A DNA stretch of 64,000 bases from Paracoccus sp. SCSIO 75233 (GCF_027912675.1 NZ_CP115757.1:62001-126000); one strand, 5' to 3'; positions 1 to 7,740 are shown, counted from the stretch's first letter. Numbers and translations: made by a program. The notes: generated from the sequence alone by a model not told the origin.

Positions 1-105
1 AAGATGCGGAAAAACCGTATCCGTGTCCTCGCCGGCGACAAGGTTCAGGTGGAAATGAACACCTATGATCTGACCAAGGGGCGGATCAACTACCGCTTCA
101 AGTGA
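1..105 (+). CDS. infA: Translation initiation factor IF-1 (3' end)
   Basis: This is the C-terminal 34 codons of IF-1, entering from the left edge and ending at a TGA. IF-1 is a small OB-fold protein that binds the 30S A site during initiation. The visible residues fit the family ending: the KMRKNRIR stretch, then GDKVQVEMN, then [11 protein letters not shown]. The gene is followed closely by maf, a common order in Rhodobacterales. The start lies outside the window. Confidence 0.93.
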   Translation, partial: KMRKNRIRVLAGDKVQVEMNTYDLTKGRINYRFK

Positions 106-195
106 TCCGGCATGTGATGCCGGGTGCGGCCGATGTCGGGGGATGGCAATCGCCGTCCGCACGATCAGGCAGCTAGGGGCAGGGGCGAATTTGCG

Positions 196-798
196 ATGAC
201 CGAAATGCCGAAACCCCGGCTGATACTGGGATCGGCCAGCCCGCGCCGGTTGGAACTTCTCGCCCAGATCGGGGTGACGCCTGACGATGTGCGCCCCGCC
301 GATATTGACGAAACCCCGCTTCGCGACGAGGTTCCCGGGGACTATGTGCTGCGCATGGCGTGTGAGAAGATGCGTGCGGTGCCATCGGGCGATGACGACA
401 TCGTCCTGACTGCCGATACGGTTGTGACGGCGGGCAGGCGCATCCTCGGTAAGCCTGCGGATACGGCAGAAGCGGAAGCTTTTCTGCGGCTTTTGTCCGG
501 GCGCAGGCATCGGGTCATGACGGCGGTTGCACTGCGCCGGGGCGAGCGCCAGTGGTCCCGTCTGGTGTCCAGCACGGTGAAGCTTCGTCTGCTGAGCGGG
601 CGGGATATCGCGGACTACATTGCCTCCGATGAATGGCGGGGCAAGGCTGGCGGCTATGGCATTCAGGGCCGCGCGGGCGCATTTGTAAGCTGGATGAGCG
701 GGTCCTATACCGCCGTGGTCGGGCTGCCGCTTGCCGAAACCGCGATACTCTTGCAGGCGGCGGAAGACAGCGGTCAGATTCAGGGGGAAGCAGTATGA
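196..798 (+). CDS. maf: Maf family nucleoside triphosphate pyrophosphatase
   Basis: A 200-residue Maf/YceF/YhdE protein, a cytoplasmic house-cleaning pyrophosphatase that hydrolyses non-canonical or excess nucleoside triphosphates. The N-terminal LGSASPRR motif (about residues 10-17), the ADTVV motif in the middle and the following GKP are the family signatures. The ATG at 196 is chosen over an in-frame GTG at 124, because AGGGGC lies just upstream and family similarity begins there. The stop overlaps the rng start in an ATGA, so the two are probably translationally coupled. Confidence 0.93.
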   Translation: MTEMPKPRLILGSASPRRLELLAQIGVTPDDVRPADIDETPLRDEVPGDYVLRMACEKMRAVPSGDDDIVLTADTVVTAGRRILGKPADTAEAEAFLRLLSGRRHRVMTAVALRRGERQWSRLVSSTVKLRLLSGRDIADYIASDEWRGKAGGYGIQGRAGAFVSWMSGSYTAVVGLPLAETAILLQAAEDSGQIQGEAV

Positions 799-1838
799 AG
801 GGCCGCCAGATTATTCTGGGCCAGTTCGGCGGGCGTGAGGCGGCCGTGATGATGGTCGACGGGCGTATCGATGAACTCGAAATCGATCCGGGTGAGTTGG
901 TGCCTTTTGCCCCCGGCGCGATCCTGCGCGGGCGGGTGAACCGGCTGATGAAGGGTCAGGGCGGCGTGTTCGTCACGCTCCCCGATGGCCAAAGCGGCTA
1001 TCTGCGCGCCCGATCCGGCCTTGCTGAAGGCCAGTCTGTGCTGGTTCAGGTCAGCGGCGTCGCCGAACCCGGAAAGGCCATCCCGCTGAGTTCGAAGCTG
1101 CTGATCCGGGGCCGCTTCGCCATTGTCACGCCGGGGCGGCCCGGTGCGAATATCTCCCGCGCCATCAGGGATGCGGATCGGCGCAATGCCTTGCAGGCTT
1201 TGGGCGATGACGCGCTGCAGGGCCGGGATTCGGGTGCGATCCTGCGCAGCGCGGCGGAACACGCCGACGACGCCGAGATTGCCGAGGAACTGACAAGCTC
1301 CATCGCCATCGCCGACGCGATCTCGGCGGATATCAACGGTGCGCCGGAATTGTTGCTTGACGCGCCGGAGCCGTCCGAGACCGCATGGCGTGACTGGGCC
1401 GATCCGCCCCCGGATGCCGTTGAGGAATATGACGATGTTCTGCCCGACGATGTGCTCGACGCGATAAATGCGCTCTCCGATCCGCGCTTCAGCCTGCCGG
1501 GCGGGGCCTTCGCCGTCATCGAGCCGACCCGGGCGCTGGTTTCCGTGGACGTCAATACCGGCCCTGACGCATCGCCTGCCGCGTCGCTCAAGGCGAATAT
1601 CGCCGCGGCGCGTGACCTGCCGCGTCAGCTTCGTCTGCGCGGACTGGGTGGGCAGGTGGTCGTCGATTTCGCGCCGATCCCGAAGCGCGACCGCGGGACG
1701 CTGGAGCAGGAACTGAAAAAAGCCTTCCGCAGCGACGGCCCGGACACCGTGCTGTCGGGCTGGACCACGATGGGCCTGTATGAGCTGAGCCGCAAGCGCG
1801 ACCGGATCCCCCTGAGCCTGTTCATGGGGGATAGCTGA
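795..1838 (+). CDS. rng: Ribonuclease E/G family protein
   Basis: A 347-residue member of the RNase E/G family, which cleaves single-stranded RNA in rRNA maturation and mRNA decay. The start of an S1-like segment (residues about 35-90, [11 protein letters not shown]) and the catalytic-core motifs VSVDVNTG and [10 protein letters not shown] are visible. It is much shorter than E. coli RNase G (about 489 residues), and the middle region (about residues 120-215) is acidic and divergent. This short form sits between maf and yacG in alphaproteobacteria. Starts at the ATGA overlap with maf and overlaps yacG by one base. Confidence 0.88.
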   Translation: MKGRQIILGQFGGREAAVMMVDGRIDELEIDPGELVPFAPGAILRGRVNRLMKGQGGVFVTLPDGQSGYLRARSGLAEGQSVLVQVSGVAEPGKAIPLSSKLLIRGRFAIVTPGRPGANISRAIRDADRRNALQALGDDALQGRDSGAILRSAAEHADDAEIAEELTSSIAIADAISADINGAPELLLDAPEPSETAWRDWADPPPDAVEEYDDVLPDDVLDAINALSDPRFSLPGGAFAVIEPTRALVSVDVNTGPDASPAASLKANIAAARDLPRQLRLRGLGGQVVVDFAPIPKRDRGTLEQELKKAFRSDGPDTVLSGWTTMGLYELSRKRDRIPLSLFMGDS

Positions 1839-1996
1839 TGTCCCGCTGCCCGATCTGCAACAAGCCGACCGCCGCCGCATATCGTCCGTTCTGTTCGAAA
1901 CGCTGCGCCGATGTCGATCTGGCACATTGGCTGCGCGGCGATTACGTCATCCCCGGTGAGCGCGCCGCACCGGAAGAAAGCAAAGACGATGAATGA
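1838..1996 (+). CDS. yacG: DNA gyrase inhibitor YacG (zinc-binding)
   Basis: A 52-residue protein with the four-cysteine zinc knuckle of YacG: CPIC near the N terminus and FCSKRC about 12 residues later, followed by the DLAHWL helix and an acidic tail. YacG binds DNA gyrase and inhibits its supercoiling activity. The ATG overlaps the rng stop by one base (TGATG), completing the maf-rng-yacG operon. Confidence 0.92.
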   Translation: MSRCPICNKPTAAAYRPFCSKRCADVDLAHWLRGDYVIPGERAAPEESKDDE

Positions 1997-2062
1997 CGTT
2001 TTCGGTCTGGACACCGACAAACGGCTTGCGTAAATACAGCCCACTCCGGCTAAGGCTGGCGT

Positions 2063-2138
2063 GCCCGGATAGCTCAGTTGGTAGAGCAGCGGATTGAAAA
2101 TCCGCGTGTCGGTGGTTCGAATCCGCCTCCGGGCACCA
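2063..2138 (+). tRNA. tRNA-Phe (GAA), target of element integration
   Basis: A 76-nt cloverleaf with the CCA encoded. The acceptor stem is GCCCGGA with TCCGGGC, the anticodon stem is GCGGA/TCCGC, and the seven-base loop TTGAAAA gives anticodon GAA. The T loop is GGTTCGAATCC. The 3' part from 2091 onward is exactly repeated at 13455-13509, showing that the gene is the attB site of the element on its right and that integration rebuilt a complete tRNA. Confidence 0.97.
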
Positions 2139-2145
2139 TGATTTC
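2091..2145 (+). repeat. attL: left copy of 55-bp direct repeat
   Basis: Bases 2091-2145 are identical to 13455-13509. The repeat begins inside the anticodon arm of tRNA-Phe and runs seven bases past the CCA. The flanking bases differ (C before this copy, T before the other; A after this copy, C after the other), so 55 bp is the exact limit. It marks the tRNA-proximal end of the element, next to the integrase gene. Confidence 0.97.
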
Positions 2146-2222
2146 AATGACATAGCTATAACTACTCCTTTCTGGGTATCACTCAGGGTATCAGTTTCAC
2201 GTTCTGATCTTGTTCCGTTCAC
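2146..2222 (-). other. 5' portion of an ORF that would span attP in the excised circle
   Basis: A GTG at 2222-2220 overlaps the integrase stop (GTGA) and is preceded by GGGAG (2235-2231) eight bases upstream, a good ribosome site. In the integrated state the frame runs into the antisense of tRNA-Phe and ends at 1947. In the excised circle it would continue through the 55-bp att sequence into 13454-13215 with no stop, giving 124 codons including the stop. See the 13215-13454 entry for the other part. A second possible start is the ATG at codon 24. Confidence 0.5.
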
Positions 2223-3223
2223 CGGCGTTTCTCCCGCGCCTGACGTGCCCGCATTTCCTGCCGCGCCTCGCCTGCATACTTACGAATCATGGCCTCGGTC
2301 GCGTGACCGCTGTAGGCGGCAATCTCTTTGTCGTCGCAGCCGTCCCAAGCCAGTTCCTTGATCGCGCGATAGCGAAGGGCGTGGAGGTCATAGGCTTCCA
2401 GCCCGAGGCGAAGGCGTTCTTTCCGCATGATCTTCGCCATATAGAAATAGGTCATCGGGTTGCCGTTCGGCTGGGTCAGGATGCGGCGTGCCGCTATCGG
2501 CGTCACTCCCAGAGCGCGCTTAGCCCGTTCCAGTGCCGCTGTAAGCTGATCGGTGCAGGGAAGGATAAGCGGCTTGTCTGTCTTGCCTTGGCGCAGTTTC
2601 AGCGTGTCGCCGTCATAGTCGCCCCAAGTGAACAACAACCAGTCGCTGGGCCGCTGGACGGTGCCGACGCCGATTTCAAAGATCAGGCGGGGCAGGGGCG
2701 CAGCCTCCGCTCGAAACTTGTCCACAGCCCAGTTAGGCCACGGCACATGCTGCTTCTTGCGGTCCTCGGGGGTCTTGAGAGCGCGGACGCCCTTCGCGGG
2801 GTTGTGCTCGATCCAGCCCAGATCAATTGCGTGCTCGCAGAGAACAACAAGCATCTGCGGAATGTAGTTTGCAAACCGAGTCCGATGCGCATTTGCCTTC
2901 TGCGCTGCGATAACGTCACTGCGGGTCAGCGCCTTGACATCGCGCGTGCCGATCTTCTCGCGCAGGTACTCCATCACCTTGTTATAATCCGACCGGGTGC
3001 GCGGCTTGAGGCCGGTCCAGCGGTCAGACGTGAGGTAGTCGTCCATCAGGGCGTTCCACGAGGTCTTGGCCTGCATGAGTTTGCCAGTCAGGGTTTCCCA
3101 ATACTGGCGATCAAAAGCTTCGGTGCCCTCCGGTGCCTGCATGGGGATCAGCTTCATGCCGGTCTTGCGGAAGTAGACGCGGCCAGAGGGATGACGCCAG
3201 ATGTATTTCTTCGGCTTCACCAT
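2219..3223 (-). CDS. int: Tyrosine-type site-specific integrase
   Basis: A 334-residue phage-type tyrosine recombinase that would insert and excise the element at the tRNA-Phe att site. The N-terminal third holds the SAM-like core-binding domain. The catalytic domain shows Arg in GTVQRPSDW, the box HALRY (His-x-x-Arg), a later His in YSGHAT and the nucleophile Tyr in MIRKYAG near the C terminus. It is the last gene before attL and points towards it, the usual arrangement. The start overlaps the end of the excisionase-like gene, so they are probably co-transcribed from the promoter near 3975-4003. Confidence 0.95.
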   Translation of the reverse strand: MVKPKKYIWRHPSGRVYFRKTGMKLIPMQAPEGTEAFDRQYWETLTGKLMQAKTSWNALMDDYLTSDRWTGLKPRTRSDYNKVMEYLREKIGTRDVKALTRSDVIAAQKANAHRTRFANYIPQMLVVLCEHAIDLGWIEHNPAKGVRALKTPEDRKKQHVPWPNWAVDKFRAEAAPLPRLIFEIGVGTVQRPSDWLLFTWGDYDGDTLKLRQGKTDKPLILPCTDQLTAALERAKRALGVTPIAARRILTQPNGNPMTYFYMAKIMRKERLRLGLEAYDLHALRYRAIKELAWDGCDDKEIAAYSGHATEAMIRKYAGEARQEMRARQAREKRR

Positions 3224-3444
3224 TGCACACCACCCATCCCGTTGACCGCCTGCCCGCTGGCGATTTGCTGCATTTCATCAACCGACCAGCGCACCATGCC
3301 GGGGGCGATCTCGCGACCACGCGGCAGATGTCCCGCCTCCACCAGCGAACGAAACTCGCCCGGCTTCATATCCAGAAGCTTGGCGGCGGTCGTTTCGCTG
3401 GCAAAAATGGGACGGGGTGCTTTCATGGACTTAGCCTTCAACAT
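3217..3444 (-). CDS. Excisionase-like small helix-turn-helix protein
   Basis: A 75-residue protein of the AlpA/Xis size class. The central segment (TTAAKLLDMKPGEFRSLVEAG) reads as a winged-helix or MerR-like DNA-binding unit followed by a polar linker and RWSVDEM, as in excisionases that read a target gene name into a helix. It lies directly upstream of int and overlaps its start, the expected place for a recombination directionality factor. An alternative ATG at 3426 gives 69 residues. Function is inferred from size, fold pattern and position. Confidence 0.7.
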   Translation of the reverse strand: MLKAKSMKAPRPIFASETTAAKLLDMKPGEFRSLVEAGHLPRGREIAPGMVRWSVDEMQQIASGQAVNGMGGVQW

Positions 3445-3946
3445 CCTCGCCGCGTGCCACGGCGATCAGATGCTCGATCACGGGATCGAGGGATTCCGGA
3501 ATTTCTCGGGCCAGTTGCTCGCAATCGACTACAAAGGCGAAACCCTTTGCCTCAATCCCATTAAGGCTGTCAAAAGTTATGCCGAGCCAGTGACCATCCT
3601 CTGCCCGACCGCGCGGGTCAATTTGCATACGAATGAAGCGTCGCTGCGGGCCAAATGCTTCGGGCGCGCGTATGTGGCACGCATTCATGAGAACCTGTTT
3701 GTGGATCGATGCCGAAAAGAGATTGGCGCGCGGCAACTCACAACCCGCGTCATACAGCTTGCGAATCAGATAGATGCAAAAGGCGTCATACCAATCATAC
3801 AACCACCGGCCATTCGGCTGCATCGTTCCCAAGGTGATATAGCCCCTTCTCCGCCAATCCCGCTGCATATCCGCAGACAATCCTGTGACCTCCGCCAACT
3901 TGGCTGGGGTCATATGCGGCACTCCTGCGAACTCTGGTCTCTTCAT
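3431..3946 (-). CDS. MerR-like DNA-binding protein, first gene of the int operon
   Basis: A 171-residue protein beginning at the ATG at 3946. A longer in-frame start at 4027 is rejected because it would lie upstream of the promoter at 3975-4003. Residues 12-38 (AKLAEVTGLS, then DWRRRGYI) form a MerR-type helix-turn-helix. The rest has no motif I recognise. It overlaps the excisionase-like gene and is probably the first gene of a regulator-xis-int transcript. It could be the activator or repressor acting on the repeats in its own promoter; that is an inference. Confidence 0.7.
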   Translation of the reverse strand: MKRPEFAGVPHMTPAKLAEVTGLSADMQRDWRRRGYITLGTMQPNGRWLYDWYDAFCIYLIRKLYDAGCELPRANLFSASIHKQVLMNACHIRAPEAFGPQRRFIRMQIDPRGRAEDGHWLGITFDSLNGIEAKGFAFVVDCEQLAREIPESLDPVIEHLIAVARGEDVEG

Positions 3947-3955
3947 TTCTACTGA

Positions 3956-4003
3956 ACCGTGGCTATGTGCCTCGTATATACCGTGGCTATGCGCCTCGGT
4001 CAA
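3956..4003 (-). promoter_or_regulatory. Promoter of the int operon with two operator-like repeats
   Basis: On the minus strand TTGACC (4003-3998) and TATATA (3980-3975) are separated by exactly 17 bases, a near-consensus sigma-70 promoter. A 19-bp sequence occurs twice on the plus strand, at 3956-3974 and 3980-3998, differing at one position. One copy fills the spacer and touches the -35 and -10 boxes, and the other lies just downstream of the -10. This is the layout of a repressor operator pair. Confidence 0.7.
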
Positions 4004-4012
4004 TAGTGTTTC

Positions 4013-4047
4013 ACCACCCCCGACCACGCAACGCAGCCGGGGGTGGT
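4013..4047. other. Strong hairpin upstream of the int promoter
   Basis: ACCACCCCCG (4013-4022) pairs perfectly with CGGGGGTGGT (4038-4047) around a 15-base loop. There is no T-tract in either direction, so it is not a classical intrinsic terminator. It lies between the end of the 4052 gene and the int promoter and could separate the two transcription units. Confidence 0.5.
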
Positions 4048-4051
4048 GCTG

Positions 4052-4435
4052 TCACGCAGCTTCTTCCCGGCGCTTGGCGCATTCGGCCTTCCACAATTCA
4101 AGCGCCGGTTCCAGTTCAAGCCCATCGTCCAGAACGGCCTTGAGAACGAACAGCATTGCCGCCGCCTCTGAATCGGTCAGGTGCCGAAAGGTATCCCTTG
4201 CGCGCTGTTGCCGCAGATCGTTGTTGCGATAGGCGGTCATCATGGGGGTGACGCTGCCGGTGCATATCCAGTCCAGACTTGCGCCGTTCTTGACATGCCA
4301 TGCCAGCAGTTCATCGCTCATGACGATACTGTCGGTTGAGCGGTTAGTGTAACGCAGCTTACACGGCTCCACATCATAATGTTCGCAGAACTGGGCCATG
4401 CGGTCGGCAACGGTCTTCGGAAATTCGGGGATCAT
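4052..4435 (-). CDS. Phage-type hypothetical protein
   Basis: A 127-residue protein of unknown function. It has a central ELLAWHVKNGASLDWI segment of a type that recurs in proteins from alphaproteobacterial prophages, and an acidic, charged C terminus. No catalytic motif is visible. The start overlaps the stop of the 58-codon gene upstream (ATGA), so the two form a small early operon. Confidence 0.65.
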   Translation of the reverse strand: MIPEFPKTVADRMAQFCEHYDVEPCKLRYTNRSTDSIVMSDELLAWHVKNGASLDWICTGSVTPMMTAYRNNDLRQQRARDTFRHLTDSEAAAMLFVLKAVLDDGLELEPALELWKAECAKRREEAA

Positions 4436-4608
4436 GCTGCGCCCTCCACCACGTCCAACGCTTCAATCATCGCGTGGCGGGCTTCGGTGAGGCTCTCCGC
4501 CGTCAGCCTCTCAGGGTCGGTCGCATCCAGCGCCAGAAGGATCATGTCACGGATCACATGCAAGCTGGCGTCAGATATGCCGGGCGGTGTATGAGTATGC
4601 GTAGCCAT
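4432..4608 (-). CDS. Small hypothetical protein of the early region
   Basis: A 58-residue reading frame starting MATHTHTPPG and ending VVEGAA. It is predicted mostly helical (residues 14-55). It was accepted because its stop overlaps the next start (ATGA), it fills the space between the divergent promoter region and the 4052 gene, and its codon use matches its neighbours. No family is recognised. Confidence 0.6.
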   Translation of the reverse strand: MATHTHTPPGISDASLHVIRDMILLALDATDPERLTAESLTEARHAMIEALDVVEGAA

Positions 4609-4642
4609 TCGCTAAACTCCCAAGGTTAGCGTTTCGGTTAGG

Positions 4643-4692
4643 GCTGGCAGGTGGTAGGACACCTTGTCAGCCTGCTTACTTTCTGGCATTAA
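4643..4692 (+). promoter_or_regulatory. Divergent regulatory region with dyad and promoter
   Basis: An imperfect inverted repeat (arms 4643-4653 and 4660-4671, GCTGGCAGGTG and its near complement) lies between the divergent genes at 4608 and 4720. On the plus strand TTGTCA (4664-4669) and CATTAA (4687-4692) are 17 bases apart and could be the promoter of the ribbon-helix-helix gene. The -35 lies in the right arm of the dyad, which would suit autorepression. The rest of 4609-4719 shows only two short GGTTAG repeats. Confidence 0.45.
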
Positions 4693-4719
4693 CAAGTGGT
4701 GAGCGTCAAGGACTATTCA

Positions 4720-4902
4720 ATGTCGGAAAGTAAAAAGAAAAAAATGGGTAGACCTCGGGTCGATTCGACGCCCATCACTGTGCGGCTCGCGCCCGATCAA
4801 CTCGACTGGCTGGACGAACAGCGCACAAAGTTGGACCCGGAACCGTCGCGGCCTGAGATGATCCGGCGTTTGATGGAAGAATGGAAAGGGCGGCACCAGT
4901 AA
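4720..4902 (+). CDS. Ribbon-helix-helix (CopG-like) regulator
   Basis: A 60-residue basic N terminus (SESKKKKMGRPRVD) followed by PITVRLAPDQLDWLD, which reads as the beta strand and first helix of a ribbon-helix-helix domain, and then a second helix (SRPEMIRRLMEEW). The ATG at 4720 is preferred to the GTG at 4696, since AAGGA sits eight bases before it. It is the only plus-strand gene in the element and is divergent from the 4608-4052 pair, so it is the best candidate for the lysogeny-type or operon repressor. Confidence 0.75.
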   Translation: MSESKKKKMGRPRVDSTPITVRLAPDQLDWLDEQRTKLDPEPSRPEMIRRLMEEWKGRHQ

Positions 4903-4931
4903 AAGAAAAGGCCCCACCAATGGCAGGGCCT
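4900..4931 (-). terminator. Intrinsic terminator of the toxin-antitoxin operon
   Basis: The stem AGGCCC/GGGCCT (4909-4914 and 4926-4931) is followed on the minus strand by TTTTCTTTT. It ends the minus-strand antitoxin transcript and overlaps the 3' end of the plus-strand gene at 4720. Confidence 0.75.
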
Positions 4932-4959
4932 GAAACCACGATTATGGTCTAGCTTTCAG

Positions 4960-5277
4960 TTAAGCGGCCTCCTCTTGACGCGCTTTCGCCATGTCATGGA
5001 GCATCTTCACAAGCTCCTCGGAATGGCCGTTGATCAGCATCAGGTAGGCCCTGACGCCACCGAGCGGACGGCTACGGTGTTGCTCCCACTGCCGGATCTG
5101 GAACACAGAAAATCCGAACACAGCGGCGAAGTCCTCCTGCGATAGCTTTGTCTTGTTGCGGATGGCCCGCACGTCGATGTCAGCAGGAATGAACGAGCCA
5201 GCAGGAGCCGCTTCATTGCGGGCAATAGCCAGCGCCTCGCGCGCTGCCCCGATAAGTCTTTCACCAGCTTTGGTCAT
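4960..5277 (-). CDS. HigA-type antitoxin (XRE helix-turn-helix)
   Basis: A 105-residue protein with an XRE-type DNA-binding domain at about residues 38-75: VRAIRNKTKLSQEDFA, then GFSVFQIRQWEQ, then a conserved RPLGG. This matches antitoxins paired with RelE/HigB-like toxins in toxin-first operons. Its start overlaps the toxin stop in an ATGA. It is expected to neutralise the toxin and repress the shared promoter. Confidence 0.85.
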   Translation of the reverse strand: MTKAGERLIGAAREALAIARNEAAPAGSFIPADIDVRAIRNKTKLSQEDFAAVFGFSVFQIRQWEQHRSRPLGGVRAYLMLINGHSEELVKMLHDMAKARQEEAA

Positions 5278-5648
5278 GATGCATCCCCGATTCTCTTCGT
5301 TTTTACCTTAACACCATCCCGATAGGCTTCGGCCAGATCAGCCAAGATAACCCTCATTTCATTCCGTTCCGCCTTCGTCAAATTGATCTTATCTCCCTTT
5401 GAATACACATCCAAAAGGAAGACTGGAACATCGTCCCCAGCGAAGTAAGTGACGACCCTTGCTCCACCGCTTTTGCCCTTACCTTTGAGCGGAATGCGCA
5501 GTTTTCTTGCGCCGCCCGTTCCCTGAATTAGATCGCCAGCGTCCGGGTTCTGAGAGAGAAAGACAGACAATCTATGCCTATCTTCCTCGGTCATCCCCGC
5601 ATCGTCAGCGGCTCTAACATACGTGGGCGTCTCAAGAACCGTATGCAT
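5274..5648 (-). CDS. RelE/HigB-type toxin
   Basis: A 124-residue toxin of the RelE/HigB superfamily, expected to be a ribosome-dependent mRNA interferase. Signatures are the RKLRIPLKGKGKSGG segment, ARVVTYF, PVFLLDVYSKGDKINLTKAERN and a basic C terminus. The ATG at 5648 is used; an upstream in-frame extension would cross the promoter. It is upstream of its antitoxin, the order of HigBA-like systems. As part of a satellite it may stabilise the element or act in competition with phages; that is an inference. Confidence 0.85.
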   Translation of the reverse strand: MHTVLETPTYVRAADDAGMTEEDRHRLSVFLSQNPDAGDLIQGTGGARKLRIPLKGKGKSGGARVVTYFAGDDVPVFLLDVYSKGDKINLTKAERNEMRVILADLAEAYRDGVKVKTKRIGDAS

Positions 5649-5676
5649 TCGCGTTCCCCAGTAACTGCGTAACTTA

Positions 5677-5705
5677 CATATACGCCTAAGGTGCATAGGC
5701 GGCAA
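5677..5705 (-). promoter_or_regulatory. Toxin-antitoxin promoter with operator dyad
   Basis: On the minus strand TTGCCG (5705-5700) and TATATG (5682-5677) are 17 bases apart, about 30 bases before the toxin start. The spacer contains a dyad, GCCTA (5684-5688) with TAGGC (5696-5700), a plausible binding site for the antitoxin. Confidence 0.6.
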
Positions 5706-5779
5706 TAGCGATAATATATAAGTGATTAATGTGAGGTTTATGTGCCGCACTCTGAGCTACACACGGCATTTAAGTATCC

Positions 5780-5809
5780 AAAAACCGGGGGCAGCACGGC
5801 CACCCCCGG
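5780..5809 (-). terminator. Intrinsic terminator of the packaging operon
   Basis: On the minus strand CCGGGGG (5809-5803) and CCCCCGG (5791-5785) form a stem followed by TTTTT (5784-5780). It lies immediately after the last gene of the operon (5811) and closes the long minus-strand transcript. Confidence 0.85.
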
Positions 5810-5810
5810 C

Positions 5811-6065
5811 CTATTCCTGCGCCTCGAAATAAAGCGGCCGCGCCACGGACTTGATCGCATTGCGCAGCTTGGACGGCACCTGCACAAACTTCCTCGACGG
5901 CCCCCACACTTCAAATCCTTTATCCTCGCGATGTATCAGGGCGCAGTTGCGCAGTAGTATGCCATGCACTTTTGCGTCAAAGCGCATGACAACCGTGCGC
6001 CCGAATGTCGGCTTCTCCTCAGGCTTAAACCGGATTTCGGTGATCTCGATATCGGCGGCGTCCAT
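5811..6065 (-). CDS. Small phage protein, last gene of the packaging operon
   Basis: An 84-residue protein. Its pattern (IEITEIRFKP, a beta-rich centre with HGILLRNCALI, then VWGPSRKF) recalls the SpoVG fold, a small nucleic-acid-binding protein, but identity is too weak to name it. The start overlaps the portal stop by one base (TGATG) and the gene is followed by the operon terminator. Confidence 0.6.
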   Translation of the reverse strand: MDAADIEITEIRFKPEEKPTFGRTVVMRFDAKVHGILLRNCALIHREDKGFEVWGPSRKFVQVPSKLRNAIKSVARPLYFEAQE

Positions 6066-7144
6066 CAGTCCGCCCAGTCGATAAAGCTTTCGGCATCCTT
6101 GAGCGTTGCCGCTTCCAGTCCGGCCTCTTTCGCCCGCGCCATCGCCTCCACCATCGTTGCCAATGCCCGCGCCTTGCCGCCCGCGTCGAACGCCTGCGCA
6201 GGTCGCACGATGTCGATTTTTACGGCAGGCCCGATTTTCTGCGAAGCTTCCTCTGCCAGCAGCATTGCGACGGGTTGCAGCACGATCTGCGCCAGATGAC
6301 GTTGTGCTTCCCTGACAAGCGGTCCCTGCGCATTCTCTGCAAACAAAGCAGGCAACACCCCATAGGACGCCATGATCGCCCCACGGGCCGCTGTGAGCGT
6401 CTCACGGGGCATGACGCCCTGAATATCCGGGGTGACGCCCGATGCCCGCCAATCCTGCGCCGGGACAGGTCCGCCCGCCGCAGCGACGTTCACGGATTCG
6501 CGCATCATGATCCGGCCCCGGCGTCCACGGAACCCCCGCGCCAGTGTGGTCAGGTCATCCTCTTGGCTTTCAGGATATGGTACGATCTGCGACCCGATTG
6601 GCGAATCCCGATACACGTCCCGCAAGGCGGTCTCGACTTCTTGCAGCAGTTCCGCCGTCAAAGACGCCCGGTGCAGGGGCGATGTTCCGGCCCAAGGTGC
6701 CGCTGCCGATGATCCGATGCAGACATGCAGCACCTCGGGTGCCAGGACGGTTTCTGACAGCCCGCCGCCAACTTCGGAGATACTTACCCGATAGGCGGAC
6801 GGGATGCCCTGCCGGGTCTTGATGTCCCAATCCGTGACCGGCAAGAGCCGATCACCCCGGATCACGAAGACCGCCTCGCCACGCAGCGCCAGCATCCGCG
6901 CGAACAACGCCATGTTGCGCCGGTTCAACAAGGTGGTGCCGTCCACGTCAGCCAAAGCGAAGGCACCTTCCCAGAGGCTCACGCAGCCCTGAACGGTCGC
7001 GGTCAACTCGCCAACGCCGGAACCGCCTGCCAGCCATTCGGCACGGGCGGCGATCAGATCGGACGTGTAGCCCATCGCCACAGCGCGCTTTTCCATATCG
7101 GCAATGTTTGCCGATTTGCGCCTGAACAGATCCATGAATCCCAT
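6065..7144 (-). CDS. Phage portal protein (HK97 type)
   Basis: A 359-residue portal, the dodecameric ring at one capsid vertex through which DNA is packaged. Features: N-terminal FRRK, then the WEGAFALADVDG region, GEAVFVI, the TSPLHRA motif and MASYGVLPALF near the C-terminal third. It is short compared with typical HK97 portals (about 400-430 residues), as is common in satellites and related phages. It overlaps the adaptor stop by one base. Confidence 0.85.
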   Translation of the reverse strand: MGFMDLFRRKSANIADMEKRAVAMGYTSDLIAARAEWLAGGSGVGELTATVQGCVSLWEGAFALADVDGTTLLNRRNMALFARMLALRGEAVFVIRGDRLLPVTDWDIKTRQGIPSAYRVSISEVGGGLSETVLAPEVLHVCIGSSAAAPWAGTSPLHRASLTAELLQEVETALRDVYRDSPIGSQIVPYPESQEDDLTTLARGFRGRRGRIMMRESVNVAAAGGPVPAQDWRASGVTPDIQGVMPRETLTAARGAIMASYGVLPALFAENAQGPLVREAQRHLAQIVLQPVAMLLAEEASQKIGPAVKIDIVRPAQAFDAGGKARALATMVEAMARAKEAGLEAATLKDAESFIDWAD

Positions 7145-7740
7145 TATTTCACCCTCCGATAGGGGCGCAGCAGATCAGCAGCGCCAGAGTATTGCAGAGC
7201 CTTGGCGATGTAATCCGCCTTGCGCGTGTAACCTTCATTCGTCTGTTCTCCGTCTTCATCGGCAACCCGTGTCCAGTTCATTGATGTCGCCCATAGGTCG
7301 GGATCGTTTCGGTTCACCTGTTGCGACAGGTAATTCGCCAGACGGGTGACGGCCTTTGTGACCGCAGGCGGCGGGGCATTATCTGCGCCGACCGTGGCAG
7401 TGATCCGGTTCGCATCATGGTTGAGATACAGCCCGCCCCACGGTGTGACCTTGTAGTCGGCTTCCGACCAGTCAGAGCCGGTCCAGCCATGCACAGAGAC
7501 CACCACAGCCGGGCGCAGGGGCATCTGCCATTCGCCCGAACCCTGCACCATCCAGACCACGCTGCGCGGCGTCCAGCGGTCGCAGCAATATGCCTCGATA
7601 CGCTGCCAGACCCACGGCAGGCCGGCGTCGTATTCGGCCCGGCTGTGTGGCATATCCGGGATCAGCAGCCCATCGGTGATTTCAGGCCAGCTTTCCGGTT
7701 GTTCCTCGATTTCGCGCATCAACTCCATCATGCCCTCCAC
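7144..7740 (-). CDS. Probable head-tail adaptor protein
   Basis: A 198-residue protein between the prohead protease and the portal. It contains a W-rich segment (ESWPEITDGLLIP, WVWQRIEAYCCDRW) and an alternating beta pattern (VVWMVQGSGEWQMP, PAVVVSVHGWTG), a combination seen in gp6-like connector proteins. A connector that lets a self-made capsid accept a foreign tail is a required part of the cf-PICI lifestyle. The assignment rests on position and pattern, not on a diagnostic motif. Confidence 0.55.
   Translation of the reverse strand: MEGMMELMREIEEQPESWPEITDGLLIPDMPHSRAEYDAGLPWVWQRIEAYCCDRWTPRSVVWMVQGSGEWQMPLRPAVVVSVHGWTGSDWSEADYKVTPWGGLYLNHDANRITATVGADNAPPPAVTKAVTRLANYLSQQVNRNDPDLWATSMNWTRVADEDGEQTNEGYTRKADYIAKALQYSGAADLLRPYRRVK

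Noticed and set aside
633..794. N-terminal extension of the RNase E/G gene
   Set aside because: The extension overlaps maf in another frame and has no family character; the ATG at 795 overlaps the maf stop.
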